From the NCBI RefSeq assembly GCF_040448305.1, contig NZ_CP148752.1, forward strand, positions 2,666,001-2,730,000: DNA of 64,000 bases. The letters run 5' to 3'. The notes under the pieces are model-generated. The model did not search any database. It saw only the letters and a program-made list of their open reading frames with translations, and was not told the DNA's origin. Position 1 is the first letter of the stretch. The number at the start of each line of letters is the position of its first letter. The stretch is from Pseudomonas fluorescens (GTDB lineage Bacteria; Pseudomonadota; Gammaproteobacteria; Pseudomonadales; Pseudomonadaceae). The translations under genes and the position numbers were made by a program. This document shows, in pieces, positions 1 through 7,908 of the stretch.

Positions 1-438
1 CAGACCGATGACAGCGACCCTGCGGTGGCCACCGTGGCTACGCCAGCCAAGGGCAAGACCCCTGGCGCATCGGCGGGTGCATCGAACGCCGCTGCGCTGG
101 CGCCGATCAAGGACCTGAGCCCGGCAGGCGACCTGTTCGCCGCCCGCAGCTGGAAAGCGGCGCCGGCCCTGGGCAGCGTCACTGAACAGCCGGTAGTCAT
201 TACTCCGGTGGTGCAAGTCCCCACTGCGCCACCGTTGCCCTTCCAGTTTGTCGGCAGGCTGCATGACCGTTCCGACCTGCAGGTGTTCTTGCAGAGCGGC
301 GAAAAAATATACGTCGTACGCAAAGGGGATGTCATCGACGAAACCTGGCGGATCGAGCGGATTTCCGATAAGGAACTGAGCCTGGTCTACCTGCCTTTGC
401 GTTTGGCGCAGACCTTGCCTGTGGGGAGTACGGAATGA
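1..438 (+). CDS. Periplasmic PilP/GspC-like secretion protein, 5' end missing
   Basis: The reading frame is open from base 1, so the gene starts upstream of the window. A GTG at 25 is probably not the start. The visible part is an Ala/Pro-rich linker (about residues 1-70) followed by a small beta domain beginning PPLPFQFVGRL, with a YVVRKGDVI segment and the ending LVYLPLRLAQTL. This layout resembles PilP and the HR domain of GspC, inner-membrane-anchored proteins that dock onto a secretin. Its stop codon overlaps the start of the secretin gene (ATGA), so the two are translationally coupled. The fit to a secretin partner is an inference from domain pattern and context. Confidence 0.7.
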   Translation, partial: QTDDSDPAVATVATPAKGKTPGASAGASNAAALAPIKDLSPAGDLFAARSWKAAPALGSVTEQPVVITPVVQVPTAPPLPFQFVGRLHDRSDLQVFLQSGEKIYVVRKGDVIDETWRIERISDKELSLVYLPLRLAQTLPVGSTE

Positions 439-2261
439 ACAAATCCCGGTTGCTGATGAGCCTTTGTCTCTGCGCGGGGCTGGCCGCATGCAGTTCGGCG
501 CAGGTTGCCAGGGATGAAGCTTCGGCCCTGATCGAATCGGGCCAGTACGAAGCCGGTCTGGCGCGCATCGAAGAGGGATTGCGCGAAAACCCTCGCGATA
601 CCGAACTGCACATGGCCCTCAACAACGGACGGGCCCTCGCCGTGAAGGCGCTGTTGGCCCAGGCCGACATGGACCGCACCCAGCGTAATTTCGCCGGGGC
701 CCGCATGACTTACAGCCGGGTCTTGAACATCGAACCGAACAACCGTCGTGCCCAGGATTCCCTGCGCCAGCTCGACTACCTGCGCAGCATGGATGAGAAA
801 CTCGAAATGGCCCGTGGCGACCTGCGTCGCGGTGACATCTACGGTGCCGACCGCCAGGTCAGACAGATTCTCGAACTGGACCCGAAGAACGAAGGCGCCC
901 TGGAACTGCAAGGCAGCATCCGTCTGGTGCAGAGCCGCAACGTGGTGCAGTACCCGCAACTGCGCACGCGCCTGGACCGGCCGGTGACCCTGGAGTTTCG
1001 CGACGCCAACCTCAAGACCATTTTCGAAGTGCTGTCCCAGGTCGCCGGCCTGAATTTCATCTTCGACAAGGACCTGCGCCCGGACATGAAAGCCACGATC
1101 TTCGTACGTGACGTGCGTATCGAAGACGCCGTGGAGCTGCTGCTGCAACAGAACCAGCTGCATCAGAAAGTGGTGAATGAAAACACCTTGCTGATCTACC
1201 CGGACTCGCCGCAGAAACTCAAGGATTACCAAGAGCTGGTGATGCGCACCTTCTACCTGACCAGCATCGATGCCAACACGGCGCTGAACATGATCAAGAC
1301 CATGCTCAAGACCCGCGACGTGTTTGTCGATGAGCGCCTCAACACGCTGACCATGCGCGATACCGGTGACGCGGTGCGCATGGCGGAAAAACTCCTGCAA
1401 TCGCAGGATCAGTCCAACCCGGAAGTGGTGCTGGAAGTGGAAGTGATGGAAGTCGCCCGTCAACGCATTCTCGACCTTGGCCTGCAATGGCCCAACACCT
1501 TCGGCGTGGTCAACAGCGACGGCTCGGCGGTGACCCTTCTTGATCAACTCAAAGGCATCGACTCCAGCCGGATTACCATCTCGCCATCGCCCCAGGCCAA
1601 GATCAATGCCCAGGACAAGGACATCAATACCCTGGCCAGCCCCGTGATTCGGGTCAGCAACCGCGAACAGGCGCGCATCCACATCGGTCAGCGCGTGCCG
1701 ATCATCAGCGCCACCTCGGTGCCTTCGACCCAGGGCCCGGTGATCACCGAAAGCGTGACCTACCTCGATGTCGGTCTGAAGCTTGAAGTGCAGCCCATCG
1801 TGCACCTGAACAACGAAGTGGCGATCAAGATCGCGCTGGAAGTCAGTAACGCCACGCCGCTGACGCCGACCGCCCAGGGCACCATTCCGGTCCAGGTCGA
1901 TACCCGCAACGCCCAGACCACCTTGCGTCTGCATGACGGCGAAACCCAGATCCTCGCAGGGCTCGTGCGCAACGACCACGGCGCCACCGGCAACAAGATT
2001 CCCGGCCTTGGCGACATTCCCGGCCTGGGTCGCCTGTTCGGCAGCAACAGGGACGACGTCATCAAATCCGAACTGGTGCTGTCGATCACTCCGCGGATCG
2101 TGCGCAACCTGCCGTACCAGAGCCCGTCGGACATGGAATTCCCGACCGGTACCGAAACCAGCATGCACATCCAGGCACCGGACCGCTCGATGAGCACCAC
2201 GGTTCAGACCAACCCCATGAGCGCCCCGATCGCCACCACCGTTACCGTTGGGAAGCCTTGA
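435..2261 (+). CDS. TPR-containing secretin lipoprotein (type II/IV pilus-like outer-membrane channel)
   Basis: 608 residues. The N-terminus has a lipoprotein signal with lipobox LAAC (Cys19). Residues about 25-160 look like TPR helices. An N0/STN-type domain follows (VTLEFRDANLKTIFEVL), then an N1 domain (MRTFYLTSIDANTALNMI), and a C-terminal secretin domain from about residue 390 (SPVIRVSNREQARIHIGQRVP; ending VLSITPRIVR with the GLVR and IPGLGDIPGLGRLFG motifs). Secretins form the multimeric outer-membrane pore for type II secretion or type IV pili. TPR plus secretin in one lipoprotein is the MshL/PilQ-like arrangement rather than classical GspD. It is followed immediately by pilin-like genes. 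Which system it belongs to cannot be settled, because the ATPase and platform genes lie outside the window. Confidence 0.88.
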   Translation: MNKSRLLMSLCLCAGLAACSSAQVARDEASALIESGQYEAGLARIEEGLRENPRDTELHMALNNGRALAVKALLAQADMDRTQRNFAGARMTYSRVLNIEPNNRRAQDSLRQLDYLRSMDEKLEMARGDLRRGDIYGADRQVRQILELDPKNEGALELQGSIRLVQSRNVVQYPQLRTRLDRPVTLEFRDANLKTIFEVLSQVAGLNFIFDKDLRPDMKATIFVRDVRIEDAVELLLQQNQLHQKVVNENTLLIYPDSPQKLKDYQELVMRTFYLTSIDANTALNMIKTMLKTRDVFVDERLNTLTMRDTGDAVRMAEKLLQSQDQSNPEVVLEVEVMEVARQRILDLGLQWPNTFGVVNSDGSAVTLLDQLKGIDSSRITISPSPQAKINAQDKDINTLASPVIRVSNREQARIHIGQRVPIISATSVPSTQGPVITESVTYLDVGLKLEVQPIVHLNNEVAIKIALEVSNATPLTPTAQGTIPVQVDTRNAQTTLRLHDGETQILAGLVRNDHGATGNKIPGLGDIPGLGRLFGSNRDDVIKSELVLSITPRIVRNLPYQSPSDMEFPTGTETSMHIQAPDRSMSTTVQTNPMSAPIATTVTVGKP

Positions 2262-2263
2262 TC

Positions 2264-2737
2264 ATGAACACCTCGCAACGCGGTTTTACCCTGGTCGAAG
2301 TCGTGGTGACGCTCGCCCTGGTCGGCCTGCTGGCCGGCATGGCCGCACCGCTGACCGAGACCGTGGTGCGCCGGGGCAAAGAGCAGGATCTGCGGACCGC
2401 GTTGTACCAGATTCGCGATGCCATCGACGCCTACAAACACGCCGTTGACGCCGGCTACATCGAAAAGTCGCTCGACAGCAGCGGCTACCCGCCGAACCTG
2501 CAAGTACTGGTCGAGGGTGTGCGTGACACGCGCAGCCCCAAGGGAGCCAAGTTCTACTTCCTGCGGCGCATCCCCCGTGACCCGCTGGCAGTCGTCAAGC
2601 GTGACGACGAGGGCGGCTGGGGCCTGCGTTCCTATGACAGTTCGGCTGAGAACCCGCGGGAGGGCCAGGACGTCTTTGACGTTTACTCCAAGGCCCGCGG
2701 CAAGGGTCTCAATGGCATCGCCTACCGAAAGTGGTGA
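2264..2737 (+). CDS. Type II secretion pseudopilin (GspG-like)
   Basis: About 157 residues from the ATG at 2264, three bases after the secretin stop; a TTG at 2258 is also possible. It begins MNTSQRGFTLVEVVVTLALV: a short basic leader, the prepilin peptidase site G/FTLVE with Glu at +5, then the hydrophobic alpha1-N helix. The C-terminal part has a GspG-like PRDPLA segment and ends with GLNGIAYRKW. Such proteins are cleaved and N-methylated by PilD and assemble into a periplasmic pseudopilus. The frame is open to the stop. Confidence 0.85.
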   Translation: MNTSQRGFTLVEVVVTLALVGLLAGMAAPLTETVVRRGKEQDLRTALYQIRDAIDAYKHAVDAGYIEKSLDSSGYPPNLQVLVEGVRDTRSPKGAKFYFLRRIPRDPLAVVKRDDEGGWGLRSYDSSAENPREGQDVFDVYSKARGKGLNGIAYRKW

Positions 2738-2741
2738 GCAT

Positions 2742-3116
2742 ATGCGTCGGCAAAAGGGTTTTACCCTGATTGAACTGATGGTGGTCATGGCAATCATCGC
2801 GACCTTGATGACGATCGCCTTGCCACGTTACTTCAGCAGCCTGGAGGCCTCCAGGGAGACCACCTTGCACCAGAGCCTGTCGTCCATGCGCGAGGCACTG
2901 GATCACTATTACGGGGACACCGGGCGATATCCCGATTCCATCGAACAGCTGGTCGAACTGCGCTATTTGCGTAACCAGCCGCTGGACCCTATTTCCGAGC
3001 GCAAGGACACCTGGGTCATAGTCGCGCCACCGGATGGCGTGGCGGGCGGGGTGGCCGATATCAAGAGTGGGGCCAGCGGGAGGGCGCGAGATGGCAGCCT
3101 GTATTCCGAGTGGTAG
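2742..3116 (+). CDS. Type II secretion pseudopilin (GspG/H-like)
   Basis: 124 residues from the ATG at 2742, chosen because it puts the prepilin leader MRRQKGFTLIELMVVMAI at the N-terminus; the frame is open much further upstream but inside the previous gene. The cleavage site is G/FTLIE with Glu at +5. The globular part carries DHYYGDTGRYPDSIEQLVELRYL and QPLDPIS, the pattern of major pseudopilins. It starts 4 bases after the previous stop and overlaps the next gene. Confidence 0.86.
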   Translation: MRRQKGFTLIELMVVMAIIATLMTIALPRYFSSLEASRETTLHQSLSSMREALDHYYGDTGRYPDSIEQLVELRYLRNQPLDPISERKDTWVIVAPPDGVAGGVADIKSGASGRARDGSLYSEW

Positions 3117-3630
3117 ACCTTCGAACCAGGGTGGCTTTACCTACCTGGGTGTGCTGTTTCTGATCGTCGTGCTGGGCATGGGCCTGGCCAGTGCCGGCGA
3201 ATTGTGGGCCACCGCTGCGCGCCGCGATCGCGAAAATCAGTTGCTCTGGGTCGGTACGCAATATGCCCAGGCGTTGCGCAGCTATTACCGCAGTTCGCCC
3301 GGTATGGCCCAGTACCCGAAAGAGCTCGCGGACCTGGTGCAGGATGAGCGTTTTCCGTCGGCCAAGCACCATCTTCGGCAGTTGTACCCGGAGCCGATGA
3401 CGGGTGGCGAGTGGGAGCTGATGCGTGATTTCGACGGGCGGATCAGCGGTGTGTACTGCCCGTCCGAGCAGAAGCCGCTCAAGCAAGAGAACTTTCCCAG
3501 CGAGTGGTCGGATTTCAAGGGCATGGCCAGCTACAAGGATTGGCAGTTCGTGGCCGAGAAAGTTGTCCTCGATGGCACCGAGGGACCGCCGAAAGAACAG
3601 TCCACCGGGCCCCAGGCATTGCAGCCTTGA
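3091..3630 (+). CDS. Pseudopilin-like protein lacking Glu at +5
   Basis: 179 residues from the ATG at 3091, preceded by GGGAGG at 3078-3083 and overlapping the previous gene by 26 bases. The N-terminal segment SNQGGFTYLGVLFLIVVLGMGLA looks like a prepilin leader and alpha1 helix, but position +5 after the G/F cleavage site is Gly, not Glu. Loss of Glu5 is typical of GspK-type tip pseudopilins, although this protein is much shorter than GspK. The remainder (YAQALRSYYRSSPGMAQYP, then KHHLRQLYPEPMTG) matches proteins annotated next to such secretin loci. It is probably a minor tip component; the exact role is not known. Confidence 0.75.
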   Translation: MAACIPSGRPSNQGGFTYLGVLFLIVVLGMGLASAGELWATAARRDRENQLLWVGTQYAQALRSYYRSSPGMAQYPKELADLVQDERFPSAKHHLRQLYPEPMTGGEWELMRDFDGRISGVYCPSEQKPLKQENFPSEWSDFKGMASYKDWQFVAEKVVLDGTEGPPKEQSTGPQALQP

Positions 3631-3685
3631 ACCTCGGGAGCGGGTTTGACAGTCAACACATTTCCGCCAGATGTACCCGGTCCAA

Positions 3686-4260
3686 TTGTGGGAGCGGGCT
3701 TGCTCCGGGCGGCGTTCCGACGAAGGCGGCCTGACAGCCGACCTGTCTTTTGTTGATTGAGTACATATCCGTTTCTTCGGTAACGGCCACTTATGGTTTC
3801 GCCCTGACGGCGAGTCACTTTTTTTACAAGCGCCTAAAAAAAGTAACCCAAAAAACGCTCGCCCCGAACGTACGGCCCCTCGCTAAGGCTCGGGGTTCCT
3901 TCGCTCCGGCATTCATCCGGGGGCATCGCCTCCGGTCGGCTTCGCTCGACCTCCTCTCGATGTGTTCGGCTGCGCCGAACGGCGCTGCGCGCCCACCCCC
4001 GGATGAACACCTCCACTCAGCCTGCCGAGGGGGCGGGTGGATCAAGATCAAGAGCTGCAGGCGAGCTAACGCTCGGCCTGATGAGTGGTGAAGAGCGACG
4101 CGGTGGTGTGGGCTGCTGTGCTTTTGCTTTTCTGTGGGAGCGGCGGTGCGGCGATCCGACTTGCTCGCGAAGGCGGCCTGACAGCCGACCAAATTCTTGC
4201 GGATGTCCACCGGTCAAATTGTAGGAGCGAGCCTGCTCGCGATGGCGGTCTTACAACCAA
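3686..4260. repeat. Repeat-rich intergenic region: REP halves and one long dispersed element
   Basis: No convincing gene lies between 3631 and 4650. Degenerate REP halves (GGAGCGGGCTTGCT, GGAGCGAGCCTGCTCGCG) sit at about 3690-3740, 4132-4192 and 4219-4250. Two of them are followed by the same tail, AAGGCGGCCTGACAGCCGACC split over 3724-3743 and 4171-4190. Between them, 3750-4054 holds a long element whose head (GAGTACATATCCGTTTC, GGTAACGGCCACTTA, GGCGAGTCACTTT) recurs at 54007-54068 and 61690-62424. Short open frames here show no protein-like composition. Confidence 0.7.
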
Positions 4261-4394
4261 CGATAATCCTTTGGCTCACATCACAGGAATTTGTGGATGT
4301 CAGAGGCGGCTGTAGGACCATGAGTGAGGCTACACCGCCTTGCGTCGTTGCCTACAACTACGCCAGAATCCGCCGGCTTGTGGGCCTTGGACCC

Positions 4395-4650
4395 TGACTC
4401 TATCGTTGCCGGGTCGCTGCAAATTCAGCGACCGGGTTTCGCAGCCCAGGTTAATCAAGGCGCTCAGCGCCACCGTTTCCTTGCAGTTGGCGCTTTTGTT
4501 CGCCCACTGTTTTGCGTTATGGCGGCTGTGCGCGGGAGGCTTTCGGGTCTGCCGGGTTCCTTGATTCCCGGTCTGCGAACCTGCGTATGGCCGCCACCTT
4601 CTTCGTTTCGCAGCGAATTGTGGCGGTTCCATCAATCAAGGAGCTTCGTC
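4395..4650 (+). ncRNA. Candidate structured 5' leader with ribosome-site-masking hairpin
   Basis: A 250-base untranslated stretch directly before the DUF6124 gene. Perfect or near-perfect stems can be read: 4412-4419 with 4426-4433 (GGTCGCTG/CAGCGACC); 4466-4472 with 4488-4494 (AGCGCCA/TGGCGCT), followed by TTTT like a terminator; 4551-4556 with 4567-4572 (GCCGGG/CCCGGT); 4590-4597 with 4620-4627 (GCCGCCAC/GTGGCGGT). The loop at 4557-4566, TTCCTTGATT, is complementary over ten bases to 4634-4643, AATCAAGGAG, which is the ribosome-binding site. A second AATCAAGG at 4453-4460 could compete for the same loop. The pairings are seen; the switch function is inferred. Confidence 0.55.
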
Positions 4651-4974
4651 ATGGTCAAACCCACGCCAAATCCCCCCGAATCAGAAACCGATACCACTCA
4701 ACGTCCATCCGGTCTGCACCTCAAACCCGCCATCCTCAAAAACAACGCACCGCACAATCCCAGCACGATGTTCATCATCGCCCCGAACATCGACACCGAA
4801 AGCCTCTTGGCCCACGCCTGTGAATCGCTGGCTTCAGCAAGCGTGATGGCGACTGATTTCGCCACGTTTCTGGATGGCCCGCAACGCAGCATGTTGTTGG
4901 GCATCCAGCAGGTGATCATGCTGGCGGATCTGGCAGTCAACCGCGCACTGGATAACGTTGCCCCATTGGACTAA
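4651..4974 (+). CDS. DUF6124 family protein
   Basis: 107 residues from the ATG at 4651, with AAGGAG at 4638-4643. The N-terminus MVKPTPNPPESE is the stereotyped start of Pseudomonas DUF6124 proteins. The conserved C-terminal helices read LLAHACESLASASVMATDFATFLDGPQRSMLLGIQQ split around residues 50-85, ending AVNRALD. There is no signal peptide or membrane helix, and no biochemical function is known for the family. Upstream lies a long, highly structured leader, which suggests post-transcriptional control. Longer upstream in-frame codons would translate that leader and are not used. Confidence 0.85.
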   Translation: MVKPTPNPPESETDTTQRPSGLHLKPAILKNNAPHNPSTMFIIAPNIDTESLLAHACESLASASVMATDFATFLDGPQRSMLLGIQQVIMLADLAVNRALDNVAPLD

Positions 4975-4985
4975 ACACAGAACCT

Positions 4986-5136
4986 TTGTGGCGAGGGGGC
5001 TTGTCGGACCGCCGCACCGCCCCGTTCGGCTGCGCAGCAGTCGCAAATCCATTCACTGCGATAATCCTGGAAAACCGCATTGTCTGATTTCGGGGCCGCT
5101 GCGCTGCCCAACGGGGGCAAGCCCCCTCGCCACAGG
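4986..5136. repeat. Palindromic repeat pair between convergent genes
   Basis: Two inverted arms TGTGGCGAGGGGGCTTG (4988-5004) and CAAGCCCCCTCGCCACA (5118-5134) flank about 110 bases. This is a second REP-type family, with core GGCGAGGGGGC, distinct from the GGAGCGAGC family elsewhere in the window. It lies between the convergent DUF6124 and Nudix genes and may help end transcription. Confidence 0.75.
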
Positions 5137-5157
5137 GGTTGTGTTCGCTTGTATGCT

Positions 5158-5598
5158 TCAGGCGTTTTCCAGCATCGTGATCAACTGCTCCGGCCACACC
5201 GTTTCTCGGGTCTCTCGCAACTCGGCTACGGACCACCATTTATGGTCCGCCATTACCTGGACTTCGTTAGCCGTCCACCCCTCACGGGACAGGCGTTCAC
5301 TGTCGGTATGAACCACAAAATACCGTTCAACCGACAGCACCGTTTCACCACTGGGCAACATCATCGGAAAACGCCGCTCTGCAACGCTGGCTCCCACGGC
5401 AGCGACATTCAGTCCGGTTTCTTCAAACAGTTCACGAACCGCCGCAACCTCAAAGGATTCACCTTGTTCAAGACCTCCACCAGGTGTCGCCCAGTGGCTT
5501 TGGCCCGCGAGGGCATCGTTTTTGTGTTGGAAGTGAAACAGCAGGACCTGTTGCGAGGGATTGATCACCAGCAGTCTGGCGGAATTGCGTTGGCGCAT
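5158..5598 (-). CDS. Nudix hydrolase
   Basis: 146 residues from the ATG at 5598 (MRQRNSARLLVINPSQQ); an upstream in-frame ATG at 5637 would add a short basic tail. The Nudix box GGGLEQGESFEVAAVRELFEETGL is complete at about residues 38-61 (GX5EX7REUXEEXGU), supplying the metal-binding glutamates for hydrolysis of a nucleoside diphosphate linked to another moiety. The substrate cannot be told from the sequence. It is transcribed towards the DUF6124 gene and lies just downstream of ppnN on the same strand. Confidence 0.85.
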   Translation of the reverse strand: MRQRNSARLLVINPSQQVLLFHFQHKNDALAGQSHWATPGGGLEQGESFEVAAVRELFEETGLNVAAVGASVAERRFPMMLPSGETVLSVERYFVVHTDSERLSREGWTANEVQVMADHKWWSVAELRETRETVWPEQLITMLENA

Positions 5599-5686
5599 TT
5601 TTTCTTTCCATAGAGTGCCGCGAGCCGCAGCTTTCACTGCGGCTCGCGACGGTGAAGCTCATGTCGGCGTTATTACACCGAAAAGG

Positions 5687-7060
5687 TTATGCCACCACTC
5701 GATAACACGGCACATACGCCGCGCCGCCCGGCAGTTTCATGCGGTGCTGGGCGACGAAGGCTTTGAGCAGCAGGTCCAGCGGTTGCATGATCGCCGCGTC
5801 GCCACGGATCTGGTACGGCCCGTGTTCTTCGATCAGGCGAATGCCCTTGTCCTTGACGTTGCCGGCGACAATGCCGGAGAACGCGCGACGCAGGTTGGCC
5901 GCCAGTTCGTGGGACGGCAGGTCGAGGCTCAGTTTCAGGTTGGCCATGTTTTCGTGGGTCGGGTCGAACGGGCGCTGGAAGCCTTCGTCGATTTTCAGCA
6001 ACCAGTTGAAGTGGAAGGCATCGTTGCGCTCGCGGCGGAACTGCTTGACCGCTTTGAGGCCCTGGGTCATCTGCCGCGCCACTTCGGCCGGGTCATCGAT
6101 GATGATCTGGTAGTGCTGCTTGGCGGTTTCGCCCAGGGTCGCACCGACGAACGCGTCCAGTTGTTCAAGGTACGGCGCGGCATGTTTCGGCCCGGTGAGG
6201 ACGACCGGGAAGGGCAGGCCTTTATTGTCGGGGTGCATCAGGATGCCCAGCAGGTACAGGAACTCTTCGGCCGTACCGGCGCCGCCCGGGAAGATGATGA
6301 TGCCGTGGCCGACGCGGACGAAGGCTTCCAGGCGTTTTTCGATGTCCGGCAGGATCACCAGTTCGTTGACGATCGGGTTCGGCGCTTCGGCGGCGATGAT
6401 CCCGGGTTCGGTCAGGCCCAGGTAGCGGCCGCCGTGGATGCGTTGCTTGGCGTGGGCGATGGTCGCGCCTTTCATCGGGCCTTTCATCACGCCGGGGCCG
6501 CAACCGGTGCAGATGTCCAGGCTGCGCAGGCCCAGTTCGTGGCCGACTTTCTTGGTGTATTTGTATTCTTCGGTGTTGATCGAGTGCCCGCCCCAGCACA
6601 CTACGATCTTCGGTTCGACGCCGGGGCGCAGGGTGCGGGCGTTGCGCAGCAGGTGGAAGACGTAGTCGCTGATGCCCTGGGAGCTGCTCAAATCGATGCG
6701 TTGGCTGTCGAGTTCGTTTTCGGTGTAGACGATGTCGCGCAGGGCGCTGAACAGCATTTCCCGGGTGCTGGCGATCATTTCGCCGTCGACGAAGGCGTCG
6801 GCCGGGGCGTTCAGCAGTTCCAGGCGTACGCCGCGGTCCTGCTGGTGAATGCGGATTTCAAAATCCTTATAGGCTTCAAGGATGGTCTTGGCGTTGTCGA
6901 CATGGGCGCCGGTGTTGAGGATGGCCAGGGCGCACTGGCGGAAGAGGGTGTAGGTGCTGCCGGAGCCGGCTTCGCTCAATTGCTGGACTTCCCGTTGCGA
7001 GAGCGTTTCCAGGCTGCCTTTGGGACTGACGGAGGCGTTGATTACTTGGCGTTGGGTCAT
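5687..7060 (-). CDS. ppnN: Nucleotide 5'-monophosphate nucleosidase PpnN (LOG family)
   Basis: 457 residues, the usual length for PpnN (formerly YgdH). The enzyme splits purine and pyrimidine nucleoside monophosphates into free base and ribose 5-phosphate; in E. coli it is stimulated by (p)ppGpp. The central LOG domain shows CTGCGPGVMKGPMKGA and the catalytic signature FPGGAGTAEEF, with VVCWGGHSI before it. The N-terminal DUF4478-like and C-terminal extensions, characteristic of PpnN rather than short LOG proteins, are present. The start MTQRQVINASVSP fits the family. Confidence 0.93.
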   Translation of the reverse strand: MTQRQVINASVSPKGSLETLSQREVQQLSEAGSGSTYTLFRQCALAILNTGAHVDNAKTILEAYKDFEIRIHQQDRGVRLELLNAPADAFVDGEMIASTREMLFSALRDIVYTENELDSQRIDLSSSQGISDYVFHLLRNARTLRPGVEPKIVVCWGGHSINTEEYKYTKKVGHELGLRSLDICTGCGPGVMKGPMKGATIAHAKQRIHGGRYLGLTEPGIIAAEAPNPIVNELVILPDIEKRLEAFVRVGHGIIIFPGGAGTAEEFLYLLGILMHPDNKGLPFPVVLTGPKHAAPYLEQLDAFVGATLGETAKQHYQIIIDDPAEVARQMTQGLKAVKQFRRERNDAFHFNWLLKIDEGFQRPFDPTHENMANLKLSLDLPSHELAANLRRAFSGIVAGNVKDKGIRLIEEHGPYQIRGDAAIMQPLDLLLKAFVAQHRMKLPGGAAYVPCYRVVA

Positions 7061-7296
7061 TCAATGATCCTTAAAACGATGTCATTCACACAGCAACTAC
7101 GAATGGCATCCGAATAATGTGTATTCATGAAAGAAGATGGCACGAACTGCGCGGTCTCGCCATTTCCCCCCCGCTTGACGATGAAAAGATGAAAAGGAGC
7201 CCCAGCATAGCTAAATCCCGCGCAGAGGCGATAATGGCCCGCTGTCTTTTTGCCTCAGACCCCTTTTTACCATTGAAGCTTAGGAAACCCGACGCA

Positions 7297-7824
7297 ATGT
7301 TCGAAATCCAGCCGATGAACGCCGACACCTACCGGCAACAGACACGGCGCAGCACGGTCATCATTGCCCTGATCTTTCTGGCGCTGGCGATGGTGCTGTC
7401 CACGGCGGCGGTGGCTCTGTTCGGCACGCCGGGGGGCGACAATCTGCGCTTCAACATCGGTGGCGTGTTTGTTGCGGTGCTGGCGATGGCGGCGCTGATG
7501 CGCAAGGTGTTCTGGCGCCAGGAATGGATGGCGCCAGCGGTCTATAGTTGGCAACTCAAGCGCAGCCTGATGGGCATCACCAATGTCATGCATCATGTAA
7601 CGGCGGCCGTGGAAAAGGGTGATCCGGTTGCCATGAAGCTGTTGCGTTTCTACCATTTGGGGTTGAACCAGATGCATCAGCTCGATGGCAACTCCAGCGA
7701 CCATGGCCAGTTGATCCGCGAAATGGATCAGCACAAGGAACGAATGCAAGCGCTGGGGATCGATACCGAACAGACGCGGCTGGATCCGGCGTGGCTGGAG
7801 GCGGTAAAGCAGGCGTCGCGCTAA
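7297..7824 (+). CDS. DUF3087 family membrane protein
   Basis: 175 residues from the ATG at 7297; an upstream in-frame ATG at 7117 would add 60 residues without protein-like composition. Two hydrophobic helices lie near the N-terminus (IIALIFLALAMVLSTAAVAL and FNIGGVFVAVLAMAALM), followed by a soluble helical part with KRSLMGITNVMHHVTAAV and a histidine-rich segment. This matches DUF3087, a gammaproteobacterial family of unknown function. It is transcribed away from ppnN. Confidence 0.8.
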   Translation: MFEIQPMNADTYRQQTRRSTVIIALIFLALAMVLSTAAVALFGTPGGDNLRFNIGGVFVAVLAMAALMRKVFWRQEWMAPAVYSWQLKRSLMGITNVMHHVTAAVEKGDPVAMKLLRFYHLGLNQMHQLDGNSSDHGQLIREMDQHKERMQALGIDTEQTRLDPAWLEAVKQASR

Positions 7825-7908
7825 CATCATCGCGAGCCTGGATCAGGCATAGTGAGCAACAGCGGCGATCAGGAAGACTCGTCCGGTCATAGACACTCAG
7901 GGAGCACC

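Noticed and set aside
387..2168. 593-codon open frame on the minus strand
   Set aside because: It is antisense to the secretin gene, rich in His/Gln/Val as expected of a GC-rich shadow frame, and has no domain signature.
3824..4217. Several overlapping open frames in the repeat region
   Set aside because: They exist on both strands of the same GC-rich repeat, lack ribosome sites and look nothing like proteins. The repeat itself explains them.
5561..7117. 518-codon open frame on the plus strand
   Set aside because: Mirror of ppnN; composition is typical of an antisense frame, and the minus-strand gene has clear catalytic motifs.
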